Origin: Ohtaekwangia sp966211525
Lineage (GTDB): Bacteria > Bacteroidota > Bacteroidia > Cytophagales > Cyclobacteriaceae
NCBI GenBank assembly: GCA_966211525.1
Contig: CBIHOZ010000002.1
Span: forward strand, 39,434 to 103,433
Direction of reading: 5' to 3'
Length of the DNA: 64,000 nucleotides
Shown in pieces: positions 53,767 through 62,328 of the stretch (positions are counted from its first letter, which is position 1; each line of letters opens with the position of its first letter). The position numbers and the translations under genes are program-made. The notes beneath the pieces were generated by a model, which saw only the letters and a list, made by a program, of their open reading frames with translations, was not told where the DNA came from and ran no database searches.

Positions 53767-56700
53767 TCAGAAGGATACATTCAACCCGAATACAAGGCTT
53801 CGCGATGATATACCGGAGTTGATATCCGGATCGATGAACGAAGTTTTGGAATGCAGGAACGGATTCATTAATTGTCCATAGAGTCTCAGTTCGCTGATGT
53901 GTATTTTTTCCAGTATGCTATGCGGGAATACATAGGCGAGTGATATATAGCGGACTTTTACAAAGGAACCATTCTGATAGTTCATTGCGCTATAGTGTAC
54001 CGGTACACCACCGTTGCTATAGTCAGCGCGCGGATAGGCGTTGGTAGGATTCTCCGGAGTCCAGTAATCAACTTTGCGGGCGGAGTAACGTCCCTGCATA
54101 TCTACGGCACCACCTTCGATCATGGCTCCCCAGCGTGCATAGACAAATGCACTTAACTCCCAGTTCTTATAGCTGAACGTGTTCGTTATACCTCCGTTCC
54201 ACTGCGGGTTGTTGGTGCCGAGGATCTGGCGATCGTTATTCTGATCGATCTTGTAGTCACCATTCACATCTTCTACCCGTATATCACCGGCTTTGTAAGT
54301 AGCACCGTTCTCATTGAACTTCGCCATCTCTTCTGCATCATCCGTCTGCCAGATACCGATCTTCTTATAGTCATAGTATACCTGTAGCGGCTCACCAATA
54401 AACCACGACTTCGCGATGTCATCGAACTTGCCATTATAGAGTTCTATAATTTCTCCGCGGTTGCGTGTAAACGTTACGTTGCTGGCCCATTTAAAATTAC
54501 CCTGATCGATATTGATCGTTGATAAGGATACTTCAATACCTCTGTTCTGTGTTTTACCAACGTTGAAGTTTATACCTCCGTAACCTGTAACGTATGGCGT
54601 AGAGCGCGACATCAGCAGATCGTAGGTATCCGCTATATAATAGTCGATGGAACCCGTAACACGATCATTGAACAAACCGAAGTCAACACCGAAGTTCCAT
54701 TGCTTTGTCTTTTCCCAACCCAGATCAGGGTTCGGTATAGATCCCTGTTCATCGGCTGCAGCTTTCGGATTGGATGGTACATATCCGTTCGAGGCGGTGC
54801 TTCCAAATACATAGGGCACCTGCAATAAACCTCCTGCAGTATTGTACGGATCAACTGCTGCGTTACCAACGGTTCCCATACCAATACGTGGTTTAAGTTC
54901 GCTGATCCAGTCAACACCTTGCAGAAATGATTCTTCATTCATCTTCCATGCTAAAGCGAACGAAGGTAAGAAGTCCAATTTGTTACCGTTCGCCAATACA
55001 GAAGCACCATCCCAACGACCAGACACTGTGAGTAAGTATTTATCGCGGAAGCTATAATTAACACGTCCCATATAGGACATGAGTGTACGCTTTGAATAGC
55101 TGGAACCCCAGCCATCCAATGCACCTTTGGTAGTAGATCTTAAATTATACCACAACTGACTGTTATAGGGAAGACTTGTTGCTGTCATGTCTGATCCTTC
55201 CTGTCTCCATAGTGAAGAACTCTGCAGCAGCGTTAAGCCGAGTTTATGATCACCAAATGTTTTATCATAGAATAGCAAATTCTCCCAGGTCCATGATACT
55301 TGTTGATCTTGTCTGTAGCGTGCATAGTTTGTAGATGAAGGTGCTCCGCCACCGCGCAGAATAGATTCTCTGAACTGGAACTCTCCGTTTTTATAGTTAC
55401 GCAGGTCAGGACCAAAGTTTGTGCGAAAGCGTAAACCTTCCGCCAGCTTCGCTTCTGCAAAGAAACTTCCCAAAATACGCAAGGTGCTGCGTTCATTGAT
55501 AACGTATTCATCTTCCCGTATCGGGTTAACGATATTGATATCGCCACCGGGATAATATATATAGTTACCGGCTGTGTCGTACGGCACTGCGAACGGTAAC
55601 ATACCTTTCGCGGCTTCATAAATGGTGCGTGCTGCACGCGAGCCCGAGCCGGCATAGCCATAGTTTTGTATAGAATACGTTGTCGCCATAGAAGCACCAA
55701 ACGTCAACCAGTCAACAGCACGGATTTCTAAATTTACTCTGCCGGTATAGCGTTTGTAGTCTTGCCCTTTGCTGGTACCGGATTGGTTGAGATAGCCTCC
55801 CGAGAAGAAAGCTTTCACACGATCTGTACCCATGCTTACGTTTACGTTGTGATCTTGTGTGACACCGGTTTGATTTACATAGTCTGTCCAATCCGTTGTA
55901 GGCACTTTGCCGGCATCATATATAGGTACTTCAGTTACACCCCACTTCGCTTGTTCTTCCGCGGTGGCAGGACGCATGGCTGGAACTAAATTGTCTTTGT
56001 CTACCCAGGTATATCCGGCTGCTATAGATTCCCAGGCAAATGCATCTGCACCGAGTATACGTTTGTCGTCAACGGGATTCGGATAGGGTGTCGAATATCT
56101 TGTAGTACCCGTAACGGAACGATAGGCATTTCTTCTATACTCAGCGTACTCACCTGCATTGAACATATCTTGCAGATCGTTGATGCGCTCGAAATATACC
56201 GAACCTGCATAGCTCACCTGTGCTTTGCCCGCTTTCCCTTTTTTGGTCGTTACGAGTATAACACCGTTGGCAGCACGCGATCCATATATAGCAGAAGCCG
56301 AAGCATCTTTCAGGACTTCGATCGATTCAATGTCGGTCGGGTTGATAGCATCTATACCGCCCGATTGCATCGGTATACCATCCACTACATAAAGCGGATC
56401 ATTGGTAGCCAGGAGTGAACGCGTTCCGCGGATGCGAATGGTTCCCAGTTCACCGGGACGTGCGTTCGAAGTAACATCTATACCGGCTGCGCGACCTTGC
56501 AGGGCCTGCAGTGTATTTTGTACAGGCATAGCTACAATCTGATCGGAAGTCATTTTTACAACGGACCCGGTAACATCACTTTTCTTTACCGTTCCATATC
56601 CTACCACGACAACTTCGGCCAGTGATGTAACATCGACTTCCAGTGTTACATCAATAACCGATTGAGCACCGATCGGAATCTCGCGTGCTGCATATCCGAT

Positions 56701-56979
56701 GGCACTGACTACAAGCGTAGCATCGCCTGCCGATACTTCGAGTGAGTAATTGCCTTCGCTGTCTGTAACGGTACCGTTACTGGTACCTTTTACAATCACG
56801 TTGGCACCGGGAAATCCGAGGCCGTCATCAGCAGAGACGACTTTACCACGGATGATCCGTTGCTGGAGTGCATCGTGATTGTTCGTGCTGTGAGCATACA
56901 ACGGTATGCCTACCAGCATGATCATTCCTGCTATACTCCACAGCAGAAATTTTGTGCTTCCAGATAGAATTTGATGCAT
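53767..56979 (-). CDS. SusC/RagA-type TonB-dependent outer-membrane transporter
   Basis: A 1070-aa SusC paralogue of the protein at 42834, with a signal peptide, the carboxypeptidase-like domain (IRGKVVSADDGLGFPGANVIVKG near 39-61), SLAEVVVVGYGTVKKSDVTGSVVKM near 115-140, plug segment IRIRGTRSLLATNDPLYVVDGIP near 176-198, and barrel end SLVFGLNVSF. Together with the following susD it forms the second glycan importer of the locus, transcribed toward the first. Its promoter shares two conserved blocks with susC-1. Confidence 0.95.
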   Translation of the reverse strand: MHQILSGSTKFLLWSIAGMIMLVGIPLYAHSTNNHDALQQRIIRGKVVSADDGLGFPGANVIVKGTSNGTVTDSEGNYSLEVSAGDATLVVSAIGYAAREIPIGAQSVIDVTLEVDVTSLAEVVVVGYGTVKKSDVTGSVVKMTSDQIVAMPVQNTLQALQGRAAGIDVTSNARPGELGTIRIRGTRSLLATNDPLYVVDGIPMQSGGIDAINPTDIESIEVLKDASASAIYGSRAANGVILVTTKKGKAGKAQVSYAGSVYFERINDLQDMFNAGEYAEYRRNAYRSVTGTTRYSTPYPNPVDDKRILGADAFAWESIAAGYTWVDKDNLVPAMRPATAEEQAKWGVTEVPIYDAGKVPTTDWTDYVNQTGVTQDHNVNVSMGTDRVKAFFSGGYLNQSGTSKGQDYKRYTGRVNLEIRAVDWLTFGASMATTYSIQNYGYAGSGSRAARTIYEAAKGMLPFAVPYDTAGNYIYYPGGDINIVNPIREDEYVINERSTLRILGSFFAEAKLAEGLRFRTNFGPDLRNYKNGEFQFRESILRGGGAPSSTNYARYRQDQQVSWTWENLLFYDKTFGDHKLGLTLLQSSSLWRQEGSDMTATSLPYNSQLWYNLRSTTKGALDGWGSSYSKRTLMSYMGRVNYSFRDKYLLTVSGRWDGASVLANGNKLDFLPSFALAWKMNEESFLQGVDWISELKPRIGMGTVGNAAVDPYNTAGGLLQVPYVFGSTASNGYVPSNPKAAADEQGSIPNPDLGWEKTKQWNFGVDFGLFNDRVTGSIDYYIADTYDLLMSRSTPYVTGYGGINFNVGKTQNRGIEVSLSTINIDQGNFKWASNVTFTRNRGEIIELYNGKFDDIAKSWFIGEPLQVYYDYKKIGIWQTDDAEEMAKFNENGATYKAGDIRVEDVNGDYKIDQNNDRQILGTNNPQWNGGITNTFSYKNWELSAFVYARWGAMIEGGAVDMQGRYSARKVDYWTPENPTNAYPRADYSNGGVPVHYSAMNYQNGSFVKVRYISLAYVFPHSILEKIHISELRLYGQLMNPFLHSKTSFIDPDINSGISSRSLVFGLNVSF

Positions 56980-57021
56980 AATTAAAATTGTTTTTCGATG
57001 GTTAGCGATTTAGGTCATGTA

Positions 57022-57091
57022 TGCGCAATCGATTGCGCAATAAACATAAAATTATCCCGCTCAATACGCCTCACTGTCCTGCACTATACCG
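57022..57091 (-). promoter_or_regulatory. susC-2 control region with palindromic operator
   Basis: TGCGCAATCGATTGCGCA at 57022-57039 is a perfect 18-bp palindrome. TCCTGCACTATACCG at 57077-57091 is the inverse of the block found at 42750-42764, at an almost identical distance (about 38 bases between block and 12-bp palindrome core). No other feature was recognised up to 57224. Confidence 0.65.
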
Positions 57092-57224
57092 TTTGAAATT
57101 GGCGGGATCGCACTTTTAGTAAAAAAGGAGGGTACCTGTACTGTGCTGTGCCGGAAGGTTTTCAGCGTGAAATGCGCGCTTCATTTGCCGGGCACGCTTT
57201 TTTGAAGACTACGGGAAAAAGCGT

Positions 57225-57497
57225 ATGCAGAATATATTGTATAACCTCAACAGTGTTGAAGAGTCCTATGGAGAAAGCACCCTCACAGGAGTCGTTCAGA
57301 TACACGAGCGCATCGCAGATATAGCGATGTATATAGATTTGAATTCAGGTTACCTGAATGACTATGAGAAAGAGGAAACGAAAGATCGGGTGAACAAACT
57401 CATCGATCTGAATCGTAAAATTCGTGCGGAGCTAGAGAAGCAGGAGGAAGATTTGATGACGGCTGCTTCGAAGTTGATGCCGTTGGTGAAGAGTTAA
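57225..57497 (+). CDS. Small helical protein of unknown function
   Basis: A 90-aa cytosolic protein, largely helical with a likely coiled coil at about 46-76 (YEKEETKDRVNKLIDLNRKI, then RAELEKQEEDL). No family is recognised. It is transcribed divergently from susC-2 and has no same-strand neighbour. A normal ATG and consistent codon use support it as a real gene. Confidence 0.6.
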   Translation: MQNILYNLNSVEESYGESTLTGVVQIHERIADIAMYIDLNSGYLNDYEKEETKDRVNKLIDLNRKIRAELEKQEEDLMTAASKLMPLVKS

Positions 57498-57509
57498 CTG
57501 TTAATACAA

Positions 57510-57600
57510 AATCCAATTTCACAGGAGACACGAGGTTCACAAAGTATATAATTACTTCGTGAGCCTCTGTGTCTCCTTTGCATTCTCCGTGCAATGGATT
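57510..57600. repeat. Inverted word repeat, family W4
   Basis: Ends are AATCCA and TGGATT. Inside, CACAGGAGACACGAGGTTCAC and AAAGTATATAATTACTT are followed by the inverse words GTGAGCCTCTGTGTCTCCTTTG. It shares its architecture with 28144-28248 and can fold into a long hairpin. It lies between two convergent genes. Confidence 0.7.
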
Positions 57601-57602
57601 AT

Positions 57603-58445
57603 TTACTTCCACTGCAAGGCAGGGAAGATATAGGGCTTCGCCACCCGTCCGTAACTTGTGCCGGATTTGGACAGCGGCCCGTAGAATACAGCATACCCGG
57701 CATCGTCCGATGAGAATGAACCGGTAGCCGAGTCGTTGCTATAGTCTGCACCGTTAATATTTATTTTATAGTCAACACTGCTGCTGCCTTTATTATAAGC
57801 CACTACAATATAATAATCACCATCGGGAGCAGCGGAAGATAACCCCAGCGATTCAAATCCTGATTCATTTTCTGATCCGTCATAGATATCGAAATCAGTA
57901 ATCGTTTCGTCATTGATCTCTACGTTGTTGGCTATATATAGATTCAGGTCTTCGTCATCAATATCATCAGCACCACCGGAGCCCCACGTGAGATCGATCT
58001 GCACATCATTGTTGGTTGGTGCTGTATCGTTGTCGTTTATGGTGAGGGTAAATATATTCCGGGTTGTATCGGAGCTGAGTTCTATACCATTTCCAGCCGC
58101 GGTAAGCGTTACACGTACCGATTCTGTTGATTCAATGATCGCTTCATCCAGTACCTGTATACTAATGGTTGCTGTGCTTGCGCCAGCTGCAATGGTTACG
58201 GGAGAACTTGTCAAAAGTTTATAATCACCATTCAGTGATGCAGTACCTGAGAGTTCGAAGTATAGCTGCGTAGATGAACTCACGGTTTTTCCCAATGAAA
58301 TAGAAACCTTCTGTGTGCCGGCATTCTCTTCTACGGTTTGCTCTGTTGCATCCAGTGTAACGGTGCCGGAGCTGTCATCATCATCGCTGCCACAGGCCTG
58401 TAACAGAAGTATCATTATCCCTGCGATATACTTTGCTATTTTCAT
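57603..58445 (-). CDS. Calx-beta-domain lipoprotein
   Basis: A 280-aa lipoprotein: signal ending LLLQAC (Cys18), followed by GSDDDDSS, an acidic surface signal. Residues about 27-140 look like a Calx-beta domain (TVTLDATEQTVEENAGTQKVSISL, AIIESTESVRVTLTAAGNG, FTLTINDND), a calcium-binding Ig-like fold. The C-terminal half (VQIDLTWGSGGADDIDDEDLNLYI onward) resembles a second acidic beta-sandwich. No enzyme motif is seen. 58446-58669 upstream has no gene I can support. Confidence 0.78.
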   Translation of the reverse strand: MKIAKYIAGIMILLLQACGSDDDDSSGTVTLDATEQTVEENAGTQKVSISLGKTVSSSTQLYFELSGTASLNGDYKLLTSSPVTIAAGASTATISIQVLDEAIIESTESVRVTLTAAGNGIELSSDTTRNIFTLTINDNDTAPTNNDVQIDLTWGSGGADDIDDEDLNLYIANNVEINDETITDFDIYDGSENESGFESLGLSSAAPDGDYYIVVAYNKGSSSVDYKININGADYSNDSATGSFSSDDAGYAVFYGPLSKSGTSYGRVAKPYIFPALQWK

Positions 58446-58669
58446 GTTGTCTTATTTTGATAGCAAAGGTGAACGAATGATCTTTCATCCATTCATAAAA
58501 ATATACCAGCCCGTGTATTTTATAGGCTACATGAAATTTTAATGCTATATCTTTTCGCAGGAATTTCAATGCACCGCTATAGCTTACACACCACTCGTGT
58601 TGCTACGATATACTATACTTTGATGACTATCGCTGCGTTTACGGCGATCAGCGTGTATACCTTAAGATG

Positions 58670-59224
58670 TCAACGCAGTCGTTCGGGATTATCTTTCAGA
58701 AAAGATTCCCATGATTTAGATTTGGACGCTACATTTCCTTTCTGAAAATGATGACATACGGCAACGGCCAGGGCATCGGTGGCATCCAGCAGCTTGGGTA
58801 ATTCTTTAATAGTGAACAACGTCATCAACATGCGCGCAACCTGTTCCTTGGATGCATTACCATTGCCGGTAACAGACTGCTTTACTTTTTTAGGTGCATA
58901 TTCAACAATGGGTATATCACGCGAAAGCGCTGCCGACATGGCAACTCCCTGGGCGCGGCCCAGCTTCAGCATGGACTGAACGTTTTTGCCAAAGAAAGGA
59001 GCTTCCAGGGCAACCTCATCAGGCGCGTACTCATCAATGAGGCTCAGCACGCGATCGAAGATTTTCTTCAGCTTTAACTCATGCCCCTCGTACTTGCTCA
59101 GGTGAATAACGCCATATTGAAGCAGCGTAAGTTTGGTGCCGCGCACTTCAATCAATCCGTATCCCATAATATTGGTACCCGGATCGAGCCCGAGGATAAC
59201 TTTTTCCTTCACAATTTTTCCCAC
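58670..59224 (-). CDS. ruvC: Crossover junction endodeoxyribonuclease RuvC
   Basis: Resolves Holliday junctions with RuvAB. From the GTG at 59224 the protein is 184 aa, typical of RuvC; a GTG at 59212 is the alternative. Catalytic acids are visible in ILGLDPGTN, the Glu of ALEAPFFGKNVQSMLKLG, and DATDALAVAVCHH. An ATG at 59335 would run through the start of the divergent glycosyltransferase and adds non-family sequence, so it is rejected. Both divergent genes thus appear to use GTG. Confidence 0.92.
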   Translation of the reverse strand: MGKIVKEKVILGLDPGTNIMGYGLIEVRGTKLTLLQYGVIHLSKYEGHELKLKKIFDRVLSLIDEYAPDEVALEAPFFGKNVQSMLKLGRAQGVAMSAALSRDIPIVEYAPKKVKQSVTGNGNASKEQVARMLMTLFTIKELPKLLDATDALAVAVCHHFQKGNVASKSKSWESFLKDNPERLR

Positions 59225-59268
59225 GGGCACAAGATAGGTAGCATCGGGAAATTTTTGAAATTGCAGCC

Positions 59269-60369
59269 GTGCTTTACCTTCTTGTTTTATTCGGTTGCAG
59301 TTATGCCGTGGGTGTGCTCGTGTTGTGGCGGGCATGGTCCAATCTCCGTACGGTACAATCTGAAGGACAGCACGCAGCCCCGTTTATAACCGTATTGATC
59401 GCTGCCCGTAACGAAGCAAAAAATATAGGTGCTCTGCTTGAAGATCTGTCGCGACAAAATTATTCATCATATGAAGTCATTATCGTGGATGATCATTCCG
59501 AAGACAACACCGTGGAAATAGCAGCGCGCTTTGCAAGTGAGTATACTTCGTTCAAAATTATCCGCAGCGCCCAGGCAGGCAAGAAGCTGGCATTAACGGA
59601 AGGTGTGAGACATGCGCAGGGTTCCATCATTGTCGCTACGGATGCTGACTGTCGCGTGCCGGCACAATGGCTTTCTGCCATCGCTATATATTTTACACAG
59701 CCGAAAGTAAAGATGGTTTTTGGTGGTGTGCGAATGCAGCAGCGAAATTTCTTTCACGACCTGCAGGCGATTGAGTTCAGCAGTCTCATCGGGTCTGGTG
59801 CAGCAACCGCTGCGATGGGTTATCCCACCCTGTGCAACGGAGCAAATATAGCGTATCGTAAAGCTGTGTTTGAAGAAGTGAATGGATATACCGGCAATGC
59901 ACATGTACCTTCCGGTGACGATGAGTTTCTGATGCGCAAGATCAAAGCGATGTACCCGGATGGTATATATTTTTTGAGTGACGGAGACAGTGTGGTGGCA
60001 ACTCAACCGAATGAGACAATGGCTGCGTTTATAAGACAACGACTTCGGTGGGCAGGCAAGTGGCGCTATAATACATCAACCTATACCATGCTTCTGGCTA
60101 TTTATATTTTTTCTATACAAGTGATGACGTTGCTGTGCTGGGGACTCCTGTTTTATTCTGACGAACGATTGCAAGTCACCGCGGTATCTTTCTTACTGGT
60201 GAAGGCGTTGCTGGAGTTTTTCTTTTTGCGCGCTGTGTGCCGTTTTTTAGGTTGCCGATGGAACAGTCTGGCTTTTATGACGTTGCAGGTTATCTATCCG
60301 TTGTATGTCATGAGCATCGGGTTATTCGCCCATTTTATTCCACAACGGTGGAAGGGACGTCCGTTATAA
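59269..60369 (+). CDS. Family 2 glycosyltransferase, membrane-associated
   Basis: A 366-aa GT2 with an N-terminal helix (MLYLLVLFGCSYAVGVLVLW) and two to three C-terminal helices. Catalytic motifs are VIIVDDHSEDNT near 73, ATDADC near 121 (the DxD), GDDEFLMRK near 222 and RQRLRW near 261, a Q/RxxRW motif typical of membrane-bound synthases and transferases. It starts with GTG at 59269. The sugar and acceptor are unknown; cell-surface polysaccharide is the likely context given the next operon. Confidence 0.86.
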   Translation: MLYLLVLFGCSYAVGVLVLWRAWSNLRTVQSEGQHAAPFITVLIAARNEAKNIGALLEDLSRQNYSSYEVIIVDDHSEDNTVEIAARFASEYTSFKIIRSAQAGKKLALTEGVRHAQGSIIVATDADCRVPAQWLSAIAIYFTQPKVKMVFGGVRMQQRNFFHDLQAIEFSSLIGSGAATAAMGYPTLCNGANIAYRKAVFEEVNGYTGNAHVPSGDDEFLMRKIKAMYPDGIYFLSDGDSVVATQPNETMAAFIRQRLRWAGKWRYNTSTYTMLLAIYIFSIQVMTLLCWGLLFYSDERLQVTAVSFLLVKALLEFFFLRAVCRFLGCRWNSLAFMTLQVIYPLYVMSIGLFAHFIPQRWKGRPL

Positions 60370-60451
60370 ATTCATTAAAGATTGTTAAAAATGACTATGC
60401 TTTTTTATGAGGCTGATAATTGAATTGTAATTACCTTTACGATATTCATCT

Positions 60452-61678
60452 ATGCAGCAACTGGACGTTAAAAAGCAATTTGAGATAAAAGAACTGGAGC
60501 TCAACGCTTTGCTTGAGATCACCCAGGCTATTAACAGCAATTTGCCGGAAGAGTCTTTATACAAGATCTATAACTTCACGCTGCGCTCGAATCTCAACAT
60601 CAAGAAGCTGGCGTTGTTTGTTCTGGATGATGACTGGTCCTGCAAAGCTAACTTTGGTACGAAGCATCATTACAATAAAGTACGCTTGCTTCCGGAGTTT
60701 AAAACTATTCAGGATATAACACATCTGAAGGAGTTTGATGAATGTGAGTTCACTGAGTTTGACATCATTATTCCGGTAACGCATAAAAGCACAACACTGG
60801 CTTTGGTGTTTGTAGGCGGATTGGATAAGTATGATGACAGTTATGAGAATGAAGATGGTATTCGCTTTATACAGGCGTTAAGCAATATCATTATTGTTGC
60901 CATTGAAAATAAGAAGCTGGCGCGTAAGCAACTTGAGCAGGAGTCTCTTCGCAAGGAGCTGGAGATTGCGCGCGATGTACAGCAGTTTCTCTTCCCTGAA
61001 AAACTTCCCAACACCGATCGGTTAAAAGTAGAAGCGAGTTATCTCCCGCACGATCGCATTGGTGGTGATTATTATGATTATATACCGATCAACAAGAATC
61101 AGTTTCTGATCTGCGTTGCCGATGTAAGTGGTAAAGGTATACCTGCAGCGTTGATGATGTCCAACTTTCAGGCATCGTTAAGAACGCTTGTGAGACAAAC
61201 ACCGAATCTGACAGATATAGTAGAAGCGTTGAACTACCAGGTATTGGAGAATACGAAAGGGGAGAAGTTCATTACGTTTTTTGCTGCTATATATGATGTG
61301 CATCTCAAGACGATGGTATATGTAAATGCCGGTCACAATCCTCCTATACTCATCGATCGTGCACATGGTTTGCGTTTGCTCGAAGATGGTTCAACCGTAT
61401 TGGGTGCTATGCATCCGCTGCCATTCCTGAATGAAGGTTTCGTTACTGACCTTGATGACTTCCTTATCTTTTGCTATACCGATGGATTGACAGAAACGGT
61501 GAACGAAAAAGGAAGAGAGTTCGGAGTAGAAGCACTGCTGAAATATTTCCAGGAAGACCGCACGTTTACCAAAGACCTGCGTACTATTCACGAAGATATT
61601 ATTGTTGCGCTCGATGACTTTAAAGGACGCAACGGTTATCATGATGATATAACGATACTTTCCTGTCGTGTAGGATGA
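60452..61678 (+). CDS. PP2C-type (SpoIIE) serine/threonine phosphatase with GAF-like domain
   Basis: A 408-aa signalling protein: a GAF-like sensor region (about 20-160), a coiled linker (KKLARKQLEQESLRKELEIARDVQQFLFP near 155-183) and a SpoIIE/RsbU-type phosphatase domain with metal sites in DRIGGDYYDYIPI near 200, ADVSGKGIPAALMM near 222 and YTDGLTETVNE near 341, then GYHDDITILSCR at the end. Such proteins control anti-sigma antagonists. It is the first gene of a four-gene operon in which every stop overlaps the next start. Confidence 0.9.
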   Translation: MQQLDVKKQFEIKELELNALLEITQAINSNLPEESLYKIYNFTLRSNLNIKKLALFVLDDDWSCKANFGTKHHYNKVRLLPEFKTIQDITHLKEFDECEFTEFDIIIPVTHKSTTLALVFVGGLDKYDDSYENEDGIRFIQALSNIIIVAIENKKLARKQLEQESLRKELEIARDVQQFLFPEKLPNTDRLKVEASYLPHDRIGGDYYDYIPINKNQFLICVADVSGKGIPAALMMSNFQASLRTLVRQTPNLTDIVEALNYQVLENTKGEKFITFFAAIYDVHLKTMVYVNAGHNPPILIDRAHGLRLLEDGSTVLGAMHPLPFLNEGFVTDLDDFLIFCYTDGLTETVNEKGREFGVEALLKYFQEDRTFTKDLRTIHEDIIVALDDFKGRNGYHDDITILSCRVG

Positions 61679-62328
61679 TGCTGACACCGCACCGTACACC
61701 GTTTTTTCTTCCGCTGCTATATCCTTCACTGCTCTGGCGTATTCCTGCGCGGGCAGAAGAGCTATATATTACGTTTGATGACGGACCGGTTAATGGTCCG
61801 ACAGAGTTTGTCCTTGAATCACTTGCTACATTTTCAGCGAAAGCTACATTCTTCTGTATCGGTGATAACATCCGCAAGCATCCGGATATATTCAGACGCA
61901 TCGTGAAGCAGGGACATGCCGTGGGGAATCATACGTTCAATCACCTCAACGGCTGGAAGAACGATACACAACACTATATTCAGAATGTACAACAGTGCAA
62001 AGCCGAGATGCAGAAGCAACTTGGTGTTAAAGACACAGCGTTTGTTACCGATCTGTTTCGTCCACCATACGGAAGAATTACCCGGAAACAAATCAAGTTA
62101 CTGGAAGCAGACTATAGAATTGTGATGTGGGATGTGCTCTCGGTAGACTATAACAAACATCTTTCACCCGAAGCTTGTCTTCGTAATACCATACGTGCCG
62201 TACGCCCTGGTTCCATCATTGTTTTTCACGATAGTGTAAAAGCTGAAAAGAACATGACATATGTGTTGCCGCGGCTGCTCGATCATTTTACAGAAGAGGG
62301 GTATATATTCAAATCCCTGCACGGATGA
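61675..62328 (+). CDS. Polysaccharide deacetylase (NodB domain)
   Basis: A 217-aa NodB-fold deacetylase removing N- or O-acetyl groups from a polysaccharide. The motifs are in order: motif 1 TFDDGP near 35-40, motif 2 HTFNHLNGW near 85, motif 3 RPPYGRI near 130, then DVLSVDYNKH and a late IIVFHDS with His. The N-terminal 25 residues are hydrophobic but short, so location is uncertain. It overlaps the phosphatase gene by four bases (ATGA) and the GT gene by four. Confidence 0.9.
   Translation: MMLTPHRTPFFLPLLYPSLLWRIPARAEELYITFDDGPVNGPTEFVLESLATFSAKATFFCIGDNIRKHPDIFRRIVKQGHAVGNHTFNHLNGWKNDTQHYIQNVQQCKAEMQKQLGVKDTAFVTDLFRPPYGRITRKQIKLLEADYRIVMWDVLSVDYNKHLSPEACLRNTIRAVRPGSIIVFHDSVKAEKNMTYVLPRLLDHFTEEGYIFKSLHG

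Noticed and set aside
58542..58745. 67-codon plus-strand frame with a hydrophobic stretch, overlapping the ruvC 3' end
   Set aside because: The last 25 residues are antisense to ruvC and it has no recognisable motif; the hydrophobic run alone is not enough.
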